DNA of 64,000 bases from assembly GCF_900111175.1 (NCBI RefSeq), contig NZ_FOGI01000007.1:186001-250000 (forward strand). Direction: 5' to 3'. Below, piece by piece: positions 8,851-18,044 of this stretch. The position numbers were made by a program, and so were the translations under genes. The first letter of the stretch is position 1, and the number at the start of each line of letters is the position of its first letter. Under the pieces are notes generated by a model. It was given only the letters and a program-made list of their open reading frames with translations. It searched no databases and was not told where the DNA came from. The DNA comes from Actinokineospora terrae (lineage in GTDB: Bacteria; Actinomycetota; Actinomycetes; Mycobacteriales; Pseudonocardiaceae).

Positions 8851-9295
8851 TCACCGCGCGTGATCGCCGCCGCCAGGTGCGCGAGACCGGAAAATCGCTC
8901 GTCAGCAGGCGTGTCGCGGGTGCATCATGGTCGTGGGAAACCTGCCGGAGGTCACCGTTCGCGGTGAGCGCCCCGAGGCTCGAGTCGGCGTGTGGTGGCG
9001 CTGACGCGTGTCCCGAGTCGCGGCCCTGCTGGGCCCCTCCGGTTTCCCGAAACGCCGATTCGGTGCCTTTCCGCGCCCGGCCTCACAAGGCGCTGTCCGG
9101 CAGTTCCGGCACGCGCTATCCGCGCCCGCGCGGCCCCTGGCCGCACGGCCGGAAAGCCCAAGTACGTCCAGTACGAGCGGCTTCCCGTCCGCGCACCCAG
9201 GAACCACACGGATCACGAATCCCACGCACCAGACCTACCGGACAGCACCTTCCGCGCGGCCGCGGTCGGGCACACCTGGCGCGGGCCAGTCACAC
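8851..9295. other. Intergenic region, no gene recognised
   Basis: About 445 bp between the convergent moxR and M1 peptidase genes. A small hairpin, GATCAC-CGCGC-GTGATC (8849-8865), overlaps the moxR stop codon. Open frames on both strands (for example 8902-9225 minus) give arginine/proline-rich proteins with no recognisable domain and no RBS. I see no RNA gene. Confidence 0.5.
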
Positions 9296-10669
9296 TTACC
9301 GGTCCGCGCCGGGCGTTCGGCGTGGGAAAGCGGGCAGGATGGGTGAGTTCAACCAGTTCGCGAAAAGCTCGGTCAACGGCCACGGCGTGTGCCGCTGGGC
9401 GAGCGCGGTGAAATCGGCGGTGGTCACGTTGCCGTGCCGGTGCGCCGAGGTCCACACCCGCAGCAGCGCGAAGAACGCGTCGTCACCCAGGCGTAGGCGC
9501 AGCGCGTGCAGCGTGACCGCGCCACGCAAGTACACGCGGTCGTCGAACAGGTGCCGCGTGCCGGGGTCGCCGATGCGCAGGTCTTGCGGTAGCTCCGACA
9601 GTTGTCGCCACGCGCGCATCGCGTGCACGTCCGCCGCGGCCCCGCCGGACACCTCGGACCACAGCCACTCCGCGTAGTTCGCGAAGCCCTCGTTGAGCCA
9701 GATGTGGCGCCACTCGGCCACGGTCAGGCTGTTGCCGAACCACTGGTGCGCCAGCTCGTGCGCCACCAGCCGCTCGCTGCCGCGCACCCCGTCGACGTGG
9801 TTGCTGCCGAAGATCGACAGTGACTGCGCCTCGATCGGCGCGTCCAGTTCGGCGTCGACCACGACCACCCCGTACTGCTCGAACGGGTAGGGGCCGAACA
9901 TCCGCTCGAACTCGACCAGCATCCGCGGCTGGCGCCCGAAGTCGTGCTCGAACGGCACGGCGAGGCGGGCGGGGACGGCGGCGTGCATCATCGGCACGGT
10001 GGCGAACGAGTACTCCGCGTAGCGTCCGATTTGGACACTGACCAGGTAGGTCGGTGTCGGCTGGGACAGTCGGAACTCCCACGTCGTCGTGCTCGCCGCG
10101 GACTGCTTGGACTCCAGGACCCCGGTAGCGACAACCAGGTACGGCGACGCTACCGAGACGGCGATCCGGTACGTCGCCTTGCTGCTGGGGTGGTCGTTGC
10201 ACGGGAACCACGACGGTGCGCCTATCGGCTGGCTGGCGACGATCACGCCGTCGTCCAGGTAGTCCCACCCGATCTCGCCCCAGTGACTGGGGATCGGCGC
10301 CGGTGAACCCATGTACCGGACCTCGATGGTGAACCTGCCGCCGTCCGGTAAGGAGCGGTTCGGCGTGATGTGCAGCTTCCTGCCCCGTTGGGCGTGCCGC
10401 ACCGGCTTGCCGTTGATGGTCACCTTGGTGCTCCGCAGACCGGAGAAGTCGAGGCTGAACCTCGACAGCGCCTGCGTCGCCACCGCCGTGATCCGCGCGC
10501 GGCCCTCCAGCCTGCCCGGACCGACCCGGTAGACCAGGTCGAGGTCGTAGTGCGTCACCTGGTAGCCGCCGTTGCCGTGGTCGGGCAGGTAGGCGTCCAG
10601 CGATGTGCTCGCGCCGGGCTGCCCGGCGCGAGCCGGGTCAGCCTTGGCGCTCATACCCACATTCAACAT
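9296..10669 (-). CDS. M1-family metallopeptidase (aminopeptidase N-like)
   Basis: A 457-residue zinc aminopeptidase. The zinc site HELAHQWFGN (from about residue 303) with the downstream WLNEGFANYAEW glutamate is complete. The substrate-recognition GAMEN motif is replaced by PIEAQ, as in a subgroup of short actinobacterial M1 enzymes that lack the long C-terminal helical domain. No clear signal peptide is seen. ATG 10669 was chosen because the frame upstream enters the neighbouring pls gene; ATG 10654 is an alternative. It lies 28 nt after the pls stop on the same strand, so the two may be cotranscribed. Confidence 0.9.
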   Translation of the reverse strand: MLNVGMSAKADPARAGQPGASTSLDAYLPDHGNGGYQVTHYDLDLVYRVGPGRLEGRARITAVATQALSRFSLDFSGLRSTKVTINGKPVRHAQRGRKLHITPNRSLPDGGRFTIEVRYMGSPAPIPSHWGEIGWDYLDDGVIVASQPIGAPSWFPCNDHPSSKATYRIAVSVASPYLVVATGVLESKQSAASTTTWEFRLSQPTPTYLVSVQIGRYAEYSFATVPMMHAAVPARLAVPFEHDFGRQPRMLVEFERMFGPYPFEQYGVVVVDAELDAPIEAQSLSIFGSNHVDGVRGSERLVAHELAHQWFGNSLTVAEWRHIWLNEGFANYAEWLWSEVSGGAAADVHAMRAWRQLSELPQDLRIGDPGTRHLFDDRVYLRGAVTLHALRLRLGDDAFFALLRVWTSAHRHGNVTTADFTALAQRHTPWPLTELFANWLNSPILPAFPRRTPGADR

Positions 10670-10697
10670 GACGTCTCGGGCCTCGGTCAGGGGCCGG

Positions 10698-13600
10698 TCA
10701 GCGCTTGCCCGGCCACGCGGCGATCGGGTTGCCCAGCCAGCGGCTGCCGTCCGGGACCGACTCACCCCGCATGACCAGCGACGCCGGGCCGACGGTGGTG
10801 CGGACGCCGATCGACGCGCCGGGCAGCACGATGCCGTGCGGGCCGAGCGTGCCGCCCTCGCCCACGGTCACCGGGGCCATCCGCATGACGCGGTCGTGGA
10901 ACAGGTGCGTCTGCAGCACGCAGCCGCGGTTGACCGTGGCGCCGTCGCCGACGCTGACCAGGTCGGCCTCGGGCAGCCAGTAGGTCTCGACCCACGCGCC
11001 CTTGCCGATCCGCGCGCCGAGACCGCGCAACCAGACCGACAGCAGCGGCGAGCCGTGCGCCCAGGTCGCGAACCAGGGCACGCCCAGCATCTCCACGAAG
11101 GTGTCGGCCAACTCGTTGCGCCAGACGAACGAGCTCCACAGTGGGTGGTCGACAGTGCGGAACCGGCCCACTAGGGCCCACTTGGCCATCACGGCGACGA
11201 GGCACGCGGCGATACCGGCACCGAAGAGCACGACACCGCTAAGAGCCAGTCCTAGCCAGAACCCGGCGTAGGTAAGGGTTGCCGCCACCAGGACCAGCAA
11301 TGCCGCCGAGGCCATCACCGGTACAACGCGGCACACCTCAACCAACGCGCGAGCCATCACAAGACGGCGCGGCGGGTTGAACGTCTTGCTCTCGTCGGCA
11401 TCCTCAACCGTGCGCGGCAGCTTCATCGGTGGCATGCCGAGGTAAGAGGAACCGGCCTTGGCCTTCTTCGGAGTCGAGGACAGCACGCCGACCAAGCCCC
11501 GCTTGGGGACGGCGCGACCGGGAGCGGTCATCCCGGAGTTGCCGAGGAACGCGCGCTTGCCGACGCTCGCCTCGCCGATGCGCAGCCAGCCGCCACCGAG
11601 CTCGTACGAGCCGATCATGGTGTCGTCGGCGAGGAACGCGCCGTCGCCGACGGTCGTCATGCTCGGCAGCGCCAGCACCGTGGAGGCCTCGACGCCCTTG
11701 CCGACCTTCATGCCGAGCGCCCGCAGCCACACCGGGGTGAGCAGGCTCGCGTACATCGGGAACAGCGCCGACCTGGCCAGCTCCATCAGCCGCTCGGTAG
11801 CCCAGGCCTGCCACGCGACCCGGCTGTGCACGGCGTGCCGCCCAGCCCGCATGCCGATCGACAGCAGCCGGACGAAGACCAGGATCAGCAGTGCGTAAGA
11901 GCCCATCCACGCCAGCGTCGCCGCAGGTACGGCAACCAGTGCCTGGACCATGGCCTCGCCGAGCGTGGTCGTGCCGTCGAGGAACGCGATGAGGATGAAC
12001 AGCGCGGGTAGCGCCGCCGCGATCGGGAGCACGCTCAGCACGAACGACGTGGCCGCGTAGATGCCGACCCAGCGCCTACGGCGTGCGGGACGGGACCCCT
12101 TCACGCTGGCCTTGCCGGTGCGCGTCGCGGGGGAGCCGGACCAGCGCTGACCGGCCGGGACAGCGCCCTTGACGCCGGAGCCCGGCGCGACCTCGGCCCG
12201 CTTGCCGACCCGAGCGCCGGGGAACAGGGTGCTGCGCGCCCCGACCGTGGCGTGCGCGTCGACCCGGACCGAGCCGATGTGCAGGACGTCGCCGTCGAGC
12301 CAGTGGCCGGACAGGTCCACCTCCGGCTCCACCGCCGCGCCCCGGCCGAGCCGGAGCATGCCCGTCACCGGGGGCAGCGAGTGCAGGTCGACCTCATCGC
12401 CGATCCGCGCGCCAAGAGCACGCGCGTAGTGGGTCATCCAGGGGGCGCCTTGCAGGCCCGCGGCACCCGTGAGGTCCACGAACCGCTCAGCAGCCCAGAG
12501 GCGCAGGTGGACACTGCCACCGCGCGGGTAAGAGCCCGGCTGGACACCTCGCAGCAGCAGACGAGCGGTTCCGGCCGCCAGCGCCATGCGGCCCCACGGG
12601 CTCAGGAACACGAGCCAGCCCGCGAGCACCAACCACCACGACACGTGAGGGCTCCACGAGAAGCCCAAGATGTTGTTCACGGCAGCGAGCGCGACGACCC
12701 ACCTGGCGCCGACGACCGTCAGCATCGGCAGGGTCAACAGGACCTGGATGACCTGGGCGCGAACCGGCGTCGGCAGCACTACCCGGTCGGTCTGGGTGCT
12801 GGCGACGGCCGCGTCGATGTGGTCGGCGAGCTTGCCCAGCGTCGGGTGCTGGTACAGGTCGGCGACGGCGATGCTGGGGTGCACCTCGCGGATCTTCGAG
12901 ACCAGCTGCGCGGCGGAGAGGCTGCCGCCGCCGTTGGCGAAGAAGTCGGCCTTCGGGCTGCTCACCGCCACCCCGAGCAGGTCGCGCCACAGGCCGACCA
13001 GCCACCGCTGGGTGTCGGTCAGCGCGGCGGTGTCCACGTCGGAGGTGTCGAGGTCCAGCGGCCACGGCAGCGCGTTGCGGTCGACCTTGCCGGACGTGCG
13101 GGTCGGCAGCGTGTCGACCTCGGCGATCAGCGGGACCAGCGCGGCGGGCAGCTCGGCCCGGAGCCGCTCGACTGCCACGTCGGCGTCGAAGCCCTCGCTG
13201 GCCACGACATAGCCCACCAGGAGCTGGTTACCGGCGGCGGTAGTGCGCACGGCGGCCGCGGCACCCGCCACGTACGGCAGGGCCTGTAGGGCGGCGTCGA
13301 CCTCACCGAGCTCGATACGCCTACCGCCGAGCTTGATCTGCTCGTCCGCGCGGCCGAGGAACAGCAGACCCTCGGGCTCGGCCTTGACCATGTCGCCACT
13401 ACGGTAGGCGCGGTCCCACGACAGCGCGGGCAGCGGCGCGAACTTCTCGGCGTCCTTGACCGGGTCCAGGTAGCGGGCCAGGCCAGCGCCACCGATCACC
13501 AGTTGGCCGGTGGCACCCATCGGCACCAGCTCGCCCGCCTCGTCGACGACGGCCAGTTCCCAGCCGTCGAGCGGCAGGCCGATGCGCACCGGCCCCTCGC

Positions 13601-14591
13601 CGGTCATCCTGGCGCCGCAGGCCACCACGGTCGCCTCGGTCGGGCCGTAGGTGTTCCACACCTCGCGGCCCTCGACCGCGAGCCGCTCGGCCAGCTCGGG
13701 CGGGCAGGGCTCGCCGCCGAAGATCAGGAGCCGCACGTCGTCGAGCGCGTCGGCAGGCCACAGCGCGGCCAGCGTCGGCACGGTCGACACGACGGTGATG
13801 GCCCGCTCCACCAGCCACGGACCCAGGTCGACACCGGTGCGCACCAGCGCGCGCGGCGCGGTGACCAGGCAGGCGCCGTTGCGCCAGGCCAGCCACATCT
13901 CCTCGCAGGAGGCGTCGAAGGCGACCGACAGGCCCGCCAGGACCCGGTCGTCGGCGGTGATGGGCTCCTCGGCCAGGAACAGGTCGGCCTCGGCGTCCAC
14001 GAACGCGGCGGCGCTGCGGTGGCTCACCGCGACGCCCTTGGGCTTGCCGGTGGACCCCGAGGTGAAGATGATCCACGCGTCGTCCTCGGGCGTGGGCAGG
14101 CCGGGAGCGCCGTGCGGGGCGGCCAGCGCGGTGATGGCCCGGTGCTCGCCGATCACCGCGCAAGCGTTTGCCTCGCCGAACACCAGGTCGGCGCGCTCGG
14201 CCGGGTCGTCGAAGTCGACCGGGACGTAGGCGGCGCCCGCCGTCAACACGGCCAGGATCGAGACGTAGAGGTCGGCGGTACCGGACGGGACCCGGATGCC
14301 GACGCGGTCACCCCGGCCGACACCGGCCGAGTTAAGGGCCACCACGAGGGCGTCGATCTCACCGAGCAGAGCGCGGTAAGAGAGCACGGTGGTGCCATCG
14401 TCGATGGCGTCGGCGTCGGGGTGACGCGCGGCGGAGGCGTGGAGGACGTCGACCAGGGTTCGGGGGGCGCTCTCGGGCCCTGCGCGGAACACGGCAAGCC
14501 CCTGCGCCGCGGCGTCGGCGAGTGGGTCGAGGGCGGAGAGCAGGGAAGCCGGGGGGTGGACCATCGTCATCGCGGCGAACGCATTTCTCAC
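10698..14591 (-). CDS. Pls/PosA-type NRPS-like protein (adenylation, carrier, membrane acyltransferase)
   Basis: A 1297-residue hybrid. Adenylation domain (about 45-510): IIFTSGSTGKPKGV at 174-187, YGPTEATV at 315-322, YRSGDM, GRADEQIKLGGRRIELGEV, and GKVDR (501-505) with the adenylating lysine. Carrier domain: FFANGGGSLSAAQL with the phosphopantetheine serine S557. The remaining 700 residues hold pairs of membrane helices alternating with left-handed beta-helix (hexapeptide) stretches, the layout of epsilon-poly-lysine synthetase Pls and PosA. Such enzymes activate an amino acid and pass it to a membrane-embedded transfer module. The substrate here is unknown. GTG start at 14591; ATG at residues 8 and 10 are alternatives. 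Divergent from padR across a region with palindromic operators. Confidence 0.85.
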   Translation of the reverse strand: MRNAFAAMTMVHPPASLLSALDPLADAAAQGLAVFRAGPESAPRTLVDVLHASAARHPDADAIDDGTTVLSYRALLGEIDALVVALNSAGVGRGDRVGIRVPSGTADLYVSILAVLTAGAAYVPVDFDDPAERADLVFGEANACAVIGEHRAITALAAPHGAPGLPTPEDDAWIIFTSGSTGKPKGVAVSHRSAAAFVDAEADLFLAEEPITADDRVLAGLSVAFDASCEEMWLAWRNGACLVTAPRALVRTGVDLGPWLVERAITVVSTVPTLAALWPADALDDVRLLIFGGEPCPPELAERLAVEGREVWNTYGPTEATVVACGARMTGEGPVRIGLPLDGWELAVVDEAGELVPMGATGQLVIGGAGLARYLDPVKDAEKFAPLPALSWDRAYRSGDMVKAEPEGLLFLGRADEQIKLGGRRIELGEVDAALQALPYVAGAAAAVRTTAAGNQLLVGYVVASEGFDADVAVERLRAELPAALVPLIAEVDTLPTRTSGKVDRNALPWPLDLDTSDVDTAALTDTQRWLVGLWRDLLGVAVSSPKADFFANGGGSLSAAQLVSKIREVHPSIAVADLYQHPTLGKLADHIDAAVASTQTDRVVLPTPVRAQVIQVLLTLPMLTVVGARWVVALAAVNNILGFSWSPHVSWWLVLAGWLVFLSPWGRMALAAGTARLLLRGVQPGSYPRGGSVHLRLWAAERFVDLTGAAGLQGAPWMTHYARALGARIGDEVDLHSLPPVTGMLRLGRGAAVEPEVDLSGHWLDGDVLHIGSVRVDAHATVGARSTLFPGARVGKRAEVAPGSGVKGAVPAGQRWSGSPATRTGKASVKGSRPARRRRWVGIYAATSFVLSVLPIAAALPALFILIAFLDGTTTLGEAMVQALVAVPAATLAWMGSYALLILVFVRLLSIGMRAGRHAVHSRVAWQAWATERLMELARSALFPMYASLLTPVWLRALGMKVGKGVEASTVLALPSMTTVGDGAFLADDTMIGSYELGGGWLRIGEASVGKRAFLGNSGMTAPGRAVPKRGLVGVLSSTPKKAKAGSSYLGMPPMKLPRTVEDADESKTFNPPRRLVMARALVEVCRVVPVMASAALLVLVAATLTYAGFWLGLALSGVVLFGAGIAACLVAVMAKWALVGRFRTVDHPLWSSFVWRNELADTFVEMLGVPWFATWAHGSPLLSVWLRGLGARIGKGAWVETYWLPEADLVSVGDGATVNRGCVLQTHLFHDRVMRMAPVTVGEGGTLGPHGIVLPGASIGVRTTVGPASLVMRGESVPDGSRWLGNPIAAWPGKR

Positions 14592-14740
14592 CTTTTCGGT
14601 GTTGTCCTAGCAGTCTCGCGGGCCTTCCGGCGCCACGGCCAACGCACGTTACCGGTCTTCTCATCGACCTGTCTCGTCGATCTCTTACCGACGTGTCGCG
14701 ACTCACATCCTTGTGGCACAACGATTTTCTTATCGCGACT

Positions 14741-14761
14741 CGATATCGTTCGCCGATATCT
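14741..14761. promoter_or_regulatory. Palindrome pair A (putative PadR operator)
   Basis: CGATATCG (14741-14748), five bases, then CGATATCT (14754-14761). The palindrome centres are 13 bp apart. It sits about 150 bp upstream of the pls start. PadR repressors often bind AT-centred palindromes, so autoregulation plus pls control is inferred. Confidence 0.55.
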
Positions 14762-14808
14762 ACCCGCTGTGGGCTTGTTGTGCTGGGAGTTTGGTTGGCT
14801 TTACCGAT

Positions 14809-14829
14809 CGATATCGCTGTGCGATATCG
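14809..14829. promoter_or_regulatory. Palindrome pair B (putative PadR operator at padR start)
   Basis: Two perfect CGATATCG palindromes (14809-14816 and 14822-14829) with the same 5-nt spacer and 13-bp centre spacing as pair A. The last base lies 7 bp before the padR ATG, touching its RBS (GGAG, 14831-14834), so a bound repressor would block padR expression. Confidence 0.6.
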
Positions 14830-14836
14830 TGGAGCG

Positions 14837-15136
14837 ATGGATGTGGTCCGGGAGTTCGCCAATGGAGCGCTGCGACTGCGCGTGTTGCGGTATGCCTCGA
14901 ACGAGGAGGTACACGGGGCGTGGCTGACCGAGGAGCTAGCCGCTAGAGGGCACCGCGTGTCACCGGGCACGCTGTACCCGCTGCTCCACCGGCTTCAGGA
15001 GGCAGGCTTGCTCAAGTCGCGCACCGAGGTGGCAGACGGCAGGCGTGTGCGGCGCTACCGGGCGACGAAACGGGGCAAGAGGGTGCTCTCCGACTGCAAG
15101 GCCGTGCTCGCCGACCTGGCCGAGGACATGGCGTGA
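14837..15136 (+). CDS. PadR-family transcriptional regulator
   Basis: A 99-residue winged-helix protein: LRVLRYASNEEVHGAWL, then VSPGTLYPLLHRLQEAGLLKS (the PadR recognition helix, about residues 42-61) and the wing DGRRVRRYRATKRG. The C-terminal helix is short, as in the small PadR subfamily. ATG 14837 follows GGAG by 2 nt; GTG 14843 has a better spacing (8 nt) and may be the true start. It is divergent from pls and lies 34 nt before the VWA gene. The CGATATCG pairs upstream are its likely sites. Confidence 0.9.
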   Translation: MDVVREFANGALRLRVLRYASNEEVHGAWLTEELAARGHRVSPGTLYPLLHRLQEAGLLKSRTEVADGRRVRRYRATKRGKRVLSDCKAVLADLAEDMA

Positions 15137-15170
15137 GCACCGACCGGGTGAGCTGGGGCACACTGCTGGG

Positions 15171-16268
15171 GTGACTCAGGTCGACCCGCTGCCCGGGCTT
15201 GTCGGGTTCGCTGTCGCGCTGCGAGCCGCGGGCGTCGCGTGCGGCCAGGAGCGCGTGCAGGCCTACTTGGCCGCGGTCGACCTGCTCGACCTCGCAGACG
15301 TCAGCCAGGTTTACTGGGCAGGCAGGCTCACCTTGTGCGCCGAGCCGGACGACCTACCGCGCTACGACAGCGCCTTCCACGCCTGGTTCACCGGAGACAC
15401 CCCACGCGCGCCCAGGCCAACCCGCGATCCCCGACCCAAACGGGGGAACATCGCCGCTCTAATGGCTAGCAGCGCAGGAGAAGGCGATGACGCTGTGCAC
15501 GTCGACCGGCTCGCCAGCGCCGCGGAAGTCTTGCGACACCGTGACATCTCAGGGCTAACCGCTGCCGAGCGCGCGCACCTGCGGGAGATGATCGACCTAC
15601 TTCGCCCCGAACCGCCGCAACGGTCCACCGTGCGGTGGCGACCGGACCGACGCGGCCGTGTCGACGAGCGGCGCACCCTGCGGATGATGCGGGCCACCGG
15701 CGGCGAGCCCATGCGCATCGCCCGCAAGCGCCGCTCGCACAAACCCCGCCGGGTGGTCCTGCTGATCGACGTGTCCGGCTCCATGACCCCGTACGCCGAC
15801 GCCCTGCTGCGGTTCGCCCACGCCGTGGCCCGCCGCGCCCCCACCGAGGTCTTCACCCTCGGCACGCGGCTGACCAGGCTCACCCGCCAGCTGCGCCAAC
15901 GCGACCCCGAACTGGCGTTGACCGCCGCCGCGCGCGCCGTCCCCGACTTCGCGGGCGGCACACGGCTCGGGGAGACGCTGCGGGCGTTCCTGGACCGGTG
16001 GGGCCAACGCGGCGTCGCGCGGCAAGCCGTGGTCGTCCTGTTCTCCGATGGCTGGGAGCGCGGTGACCCGTCCCTGCTCGGTGCGCAGACCGCGCGGCTC
16101 AGCAGGCTCGCCCACCGGGTGTTCTGGGTAAACCCCCACGCAGGGTCACCGGTCTACGAGCCCGTGCAGTCCGGCATCGCGGTAGCGCTACCGCACGTGG
16201 ACAGGTTGCTCGCGGGCCACAGCGTGGCCACACTCGATCTCCTGCTCCGGGAGGTGCGCCGTGCGTGA
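15171..16268 (+). CDS. VWA-domain protein (CoxE-like)
   Basis: A 365-residue protein with a C-terminal von Willebrand A domain. The MIDAS motif DVSGS is near residue 200, with the supporting FAGGTRLGE threonine (about 260) and VVVLFSDGW aspartate. The N-terminal half (VALRAAGVACGQERVQAYLAA) is typical of CoxE proteins, which pair with MoxR ATPases to mature CO-dehydrogenase/xanthine-oxidase-type enzymes. GTG 15171 begins MTQVDPLPG; there is no strong RBS. Its last 8 nt overlap the xdhC start, showing an operon with the hydroxylase genes. Confidence 0.88.
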   Translation: MTQVDPLPGLVGFAVALRAAGVACGQERVQAYLAAVDLLDLADVSQVYWAGRLTLCAEPDDLPRYDSAFHAWFTGDTPRAPRPTRDPRPKRGNIAALMASSAGEGDDAVHVDRLASAAEVLRHRDISGLTAAERAHLREMIDLLRPEPPQRSTVRWRPDRRGRVDERRTLRMMRATGGEPMRIARKRRSHKPRRVVLLIDVSGSMTPYADALLRFAHAVARRAPTEVFTLGTRLTRLTRQLRQRDPELALTAAARAVPDFAGGTRLGETLRAFLDRWGQRGVARQAVVVLFSDGWERGDPSLLGAQTARLSRLAHRVFWVNPHAGSPVYEPVQSGIAVALPHVDRLLAGHSVATLDLLLREVRRA

Positions 16269-17373
16269 TGTGCTCGACGAGGTCTTGCGCCGGTACCGGC
16301 TGGGTGAGCCGGTAGCGCTAGGCACCGTCGTCGCCACTTTCTCCTCCGCCCCGCGATCGCCGGGGGCGGCCATGGTCGTCGCAGGCGACGGTTCCGTCAC
16401 CGGCAGCGTGTCCGGAGGATGCGTGGAGGGCGCGGTCTACGAACTCGGCCGCGAGGTCCTAGACACCGACACACCCACCCTCCAGCGCTACGGCGTGAGC
16501 GACGACGACGCGTTCGCGGTAGGCCTGACCTGCGGCGGGATCATCGACATCTACGTCGAACGCATCGCGCCGGACACCTTCCCCGCGTTCGAGACCCTGG
16601 CCAAGTCGGTGCACGCCGAGGTCCCCGTCGCCGTCGCGACCGTGGTCGCCCACGCGGACCCGGACCGGTTGGGCAAACGCATCCTGATCTGGCCCGACCG
16701 GCACTCGGGTAGCACCGGCTCCGACCGGATCGATGCGGCGATCGTCGACGACGCCAGAGGGCTGCTCTCGACCGGGCGCACCGCGATGCTCGGCTACGGC
16801 CTCGACGGCGAACGGCGCGGCGAGGGCATGTCGGTGTTCGTGAACTCCTTCGAACCGCCGCCCCGCATGCTCGTCTTCGGCGCCATCGACTTCGCCGCCG
16901 CCATGGCCCGCATGGGCGCCTACCTCGGCTACCGGGTCACGGTCTGCGACGCCCGGCCCGTGTTCGCGACCACGAGCCGGTTCCCCAGCGCGCACGAGGT
17001 CGTCGTCGACTGGCCCCACCGCTACCTCGAGCGGCAACTGGCCGAGGGCAGGGTCGACGAGCGCACGGTCGTCACCGTGCTCACCCACGACCCCAAGTTC
17101 GACGTCCCGGTGCTCAGCGTCGCGCTGCGCGCCAAGCTCGGCTACGTCGGCGCGATGGGCTCGCGGCGCACCCACGCCGACCGGGTCGACCGGCTGCGCG
17201 AGGCCGGGCTGACCGAGGGCGAGCTGTCCGCGCTCGCCTCGCCGATCGGCCTCGACCTCGGCGCCAGGACACCCGAGGAGACCGCGGTGTCGATCGCCGC
17301 GGAGATCATCGCCACCCGGTGGGGCGGCGGCGGGCAGCGGCTGTCAGTCCTGTCCGGACGTATCCACGGCTAG
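16261..17373 (+). CDS. XdhC-family molybdenum-hydroxylase maturation protein
   Basis: A 370-residue XdhC/CoxF-type protein, which binds molybdenum cofactor and readies it (sulfuration and insertion) for xanthine-dehydrogenase-like enzymes. The N-terminal XdhC_CoxI block FSSAPRSPGAAMVVAGDG and SGGCVEGAVY is followed by a Rossmann-like domain (MLVFGAIDFAAAMARMGAYL, about residues 204-223) and the family end LGYVGAMGSRRTHADR. GTG start inside the VWA gene's last codons; a 179-bp gap to the small subunit may hold a promoter. Confidence 0.92.
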   Translation: MRDVLDEVLRRYRLGEPVALGTVVATFSSAPRSPGAAMVVAGDGSVTGSVSGGCVEGAVYELGREVLDTDTPTLQRYGVSDDDAFAVGLTCGGIIDIYVERIAPDTFPAFETLAKSVHAEVPVAVATVVAHADPDRLGKRILIWPDRHSGSTGSDRIDAAIVDDARGLLSTGRTAMLGYGLDGERRGEGMSVFVNSFEPPPRMLVFGAIDFAAAMARMGAYLGYRVTVCDARPVFATTSRFPSAHEVVVDWPHRYLERQLAEGRVDERTVVTVLTHDPKFDVPVLSVALRAKLGYVGAMGSRRTHADRVDRLREAGLTEGELSALASPIGLDLGARTPEETAVSIAAEIIATRWGGGGQRLSVLSGRIHG

Positions 17374-17410
17374 TCCACCCGACTCGGCGTCGACCGCGCT
17401 GAACAGCGGT

Positions 17411-17439
17411 TTCGTCCACAGTCGATCGAGTTGTCCACA
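17411..17439 (+). promoter_or_regulatory. Two DnaA-box-like 9-mers upstream of the hydroxylase genes
   Basis: TCGTCCACA (17412-17420) and TTGTCCACA (17431-17439), direct repeats 19 bp apart. TTGTCCACA is the usual actinobacterial DnaA box. They lie in the xdhC-coxS gap. Two boxes alone do not make an origin. Confidence 0.3.
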
Positions 17440-17552
17440 GGTTCGGCGTCCGGGCTTGTCGGGAGCGGAGAACGGGGGCAGGCTGGGTTGTGAGCCCGAT
17501 CACGCGGCACGGGCTCGCTGGACCCGCCCACCGCGCGAGTGCTGGAGGCAGG

Positions 17553-18044
17553 ATGCGCATCACCGTCACCGTCGACGGAACGACCTACACCGATGAGGTG
17601 GAACCACGCCAGTTGCTGGTCCACCACCTGCGGGACACCATCGGCAAGACCGGCACCGTCGTCGGCTGCGACACCAGCAACTGCGGTTCCTGCACCGTGC
17701 ACCTCGACGGGCAGAGCGTGAAGTCGTGCTCCGTGCTGGCCGTGCAGGTCGACGGCGCCGAGATCACCACCGTCGAGGGGCTCGCCCGCGACGGCGTGCT
17801 GCACCCGGTCCAGCAGGCCTTCCACGACAACCACGCGCTCCAGTGCGGCTTCTGCACGCCAGGGATGATCATGCAGTCGATCGACCTGCTCGCCGACGAC
17901 CCCGATCCCGACGAGCACGCGGTCCGGCACGGGCTGGAGGGCAACCTCTGCCGCTGCACCGGCTACCAGAACATCGTCCGCGCGGTCCAGGACGCGGCGA
18001 GCAAGCTCAAGCCGGGCGCCACCCACCTGGTCGGGGGCGAGTGA
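17553..18044 (+). CDS. (2Fe-2S) small subunit of molybdenum hydroxylase (CoxS-like)
   Basis: A 163-residue iron-sulfur subunit that passes electrons from the Mo site to FAD. The plant-type cluster cysteines are C39, C44, C47 and C59 (GCDTSNCGSC); the second cluster uses CGFCTPG (C98, C101) and CRCTGY (C133, C135). ATG 17553 has GGAGG 4 nt upstream. The stop overlaps the large-subunit ATG by one base (TGATG). Confidence 0.95.
   Translation: MRITVTVDGTTYTDEVEPRQLLVHHLRDTIGKTGTVVGCDTSNCGSCTVHLDGQSVKSCSVLAVQVDGAEITTVEGLARDGVLHPVQQAFHDNHALQCGFCTPGMIMQSIDLLADDPDPDEHAVRHGLEGNLCRCTGYQNIVRAVQDAASKLKPGATHLVGGE

Noticed and set aside
8902..9225. Possible gene in the moxR-M1 peptidase gap
   Set aside because: Arg/Gly/Pro-rich translation, no RBS, and rival frames of similar length on both strands.
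10698..14591. Full non-ribosomal peptide biosynthetic cluster
   Set aside because: Only one adenylation domain, no condensation or thioesterase domain, and no tailoring genes nearby.
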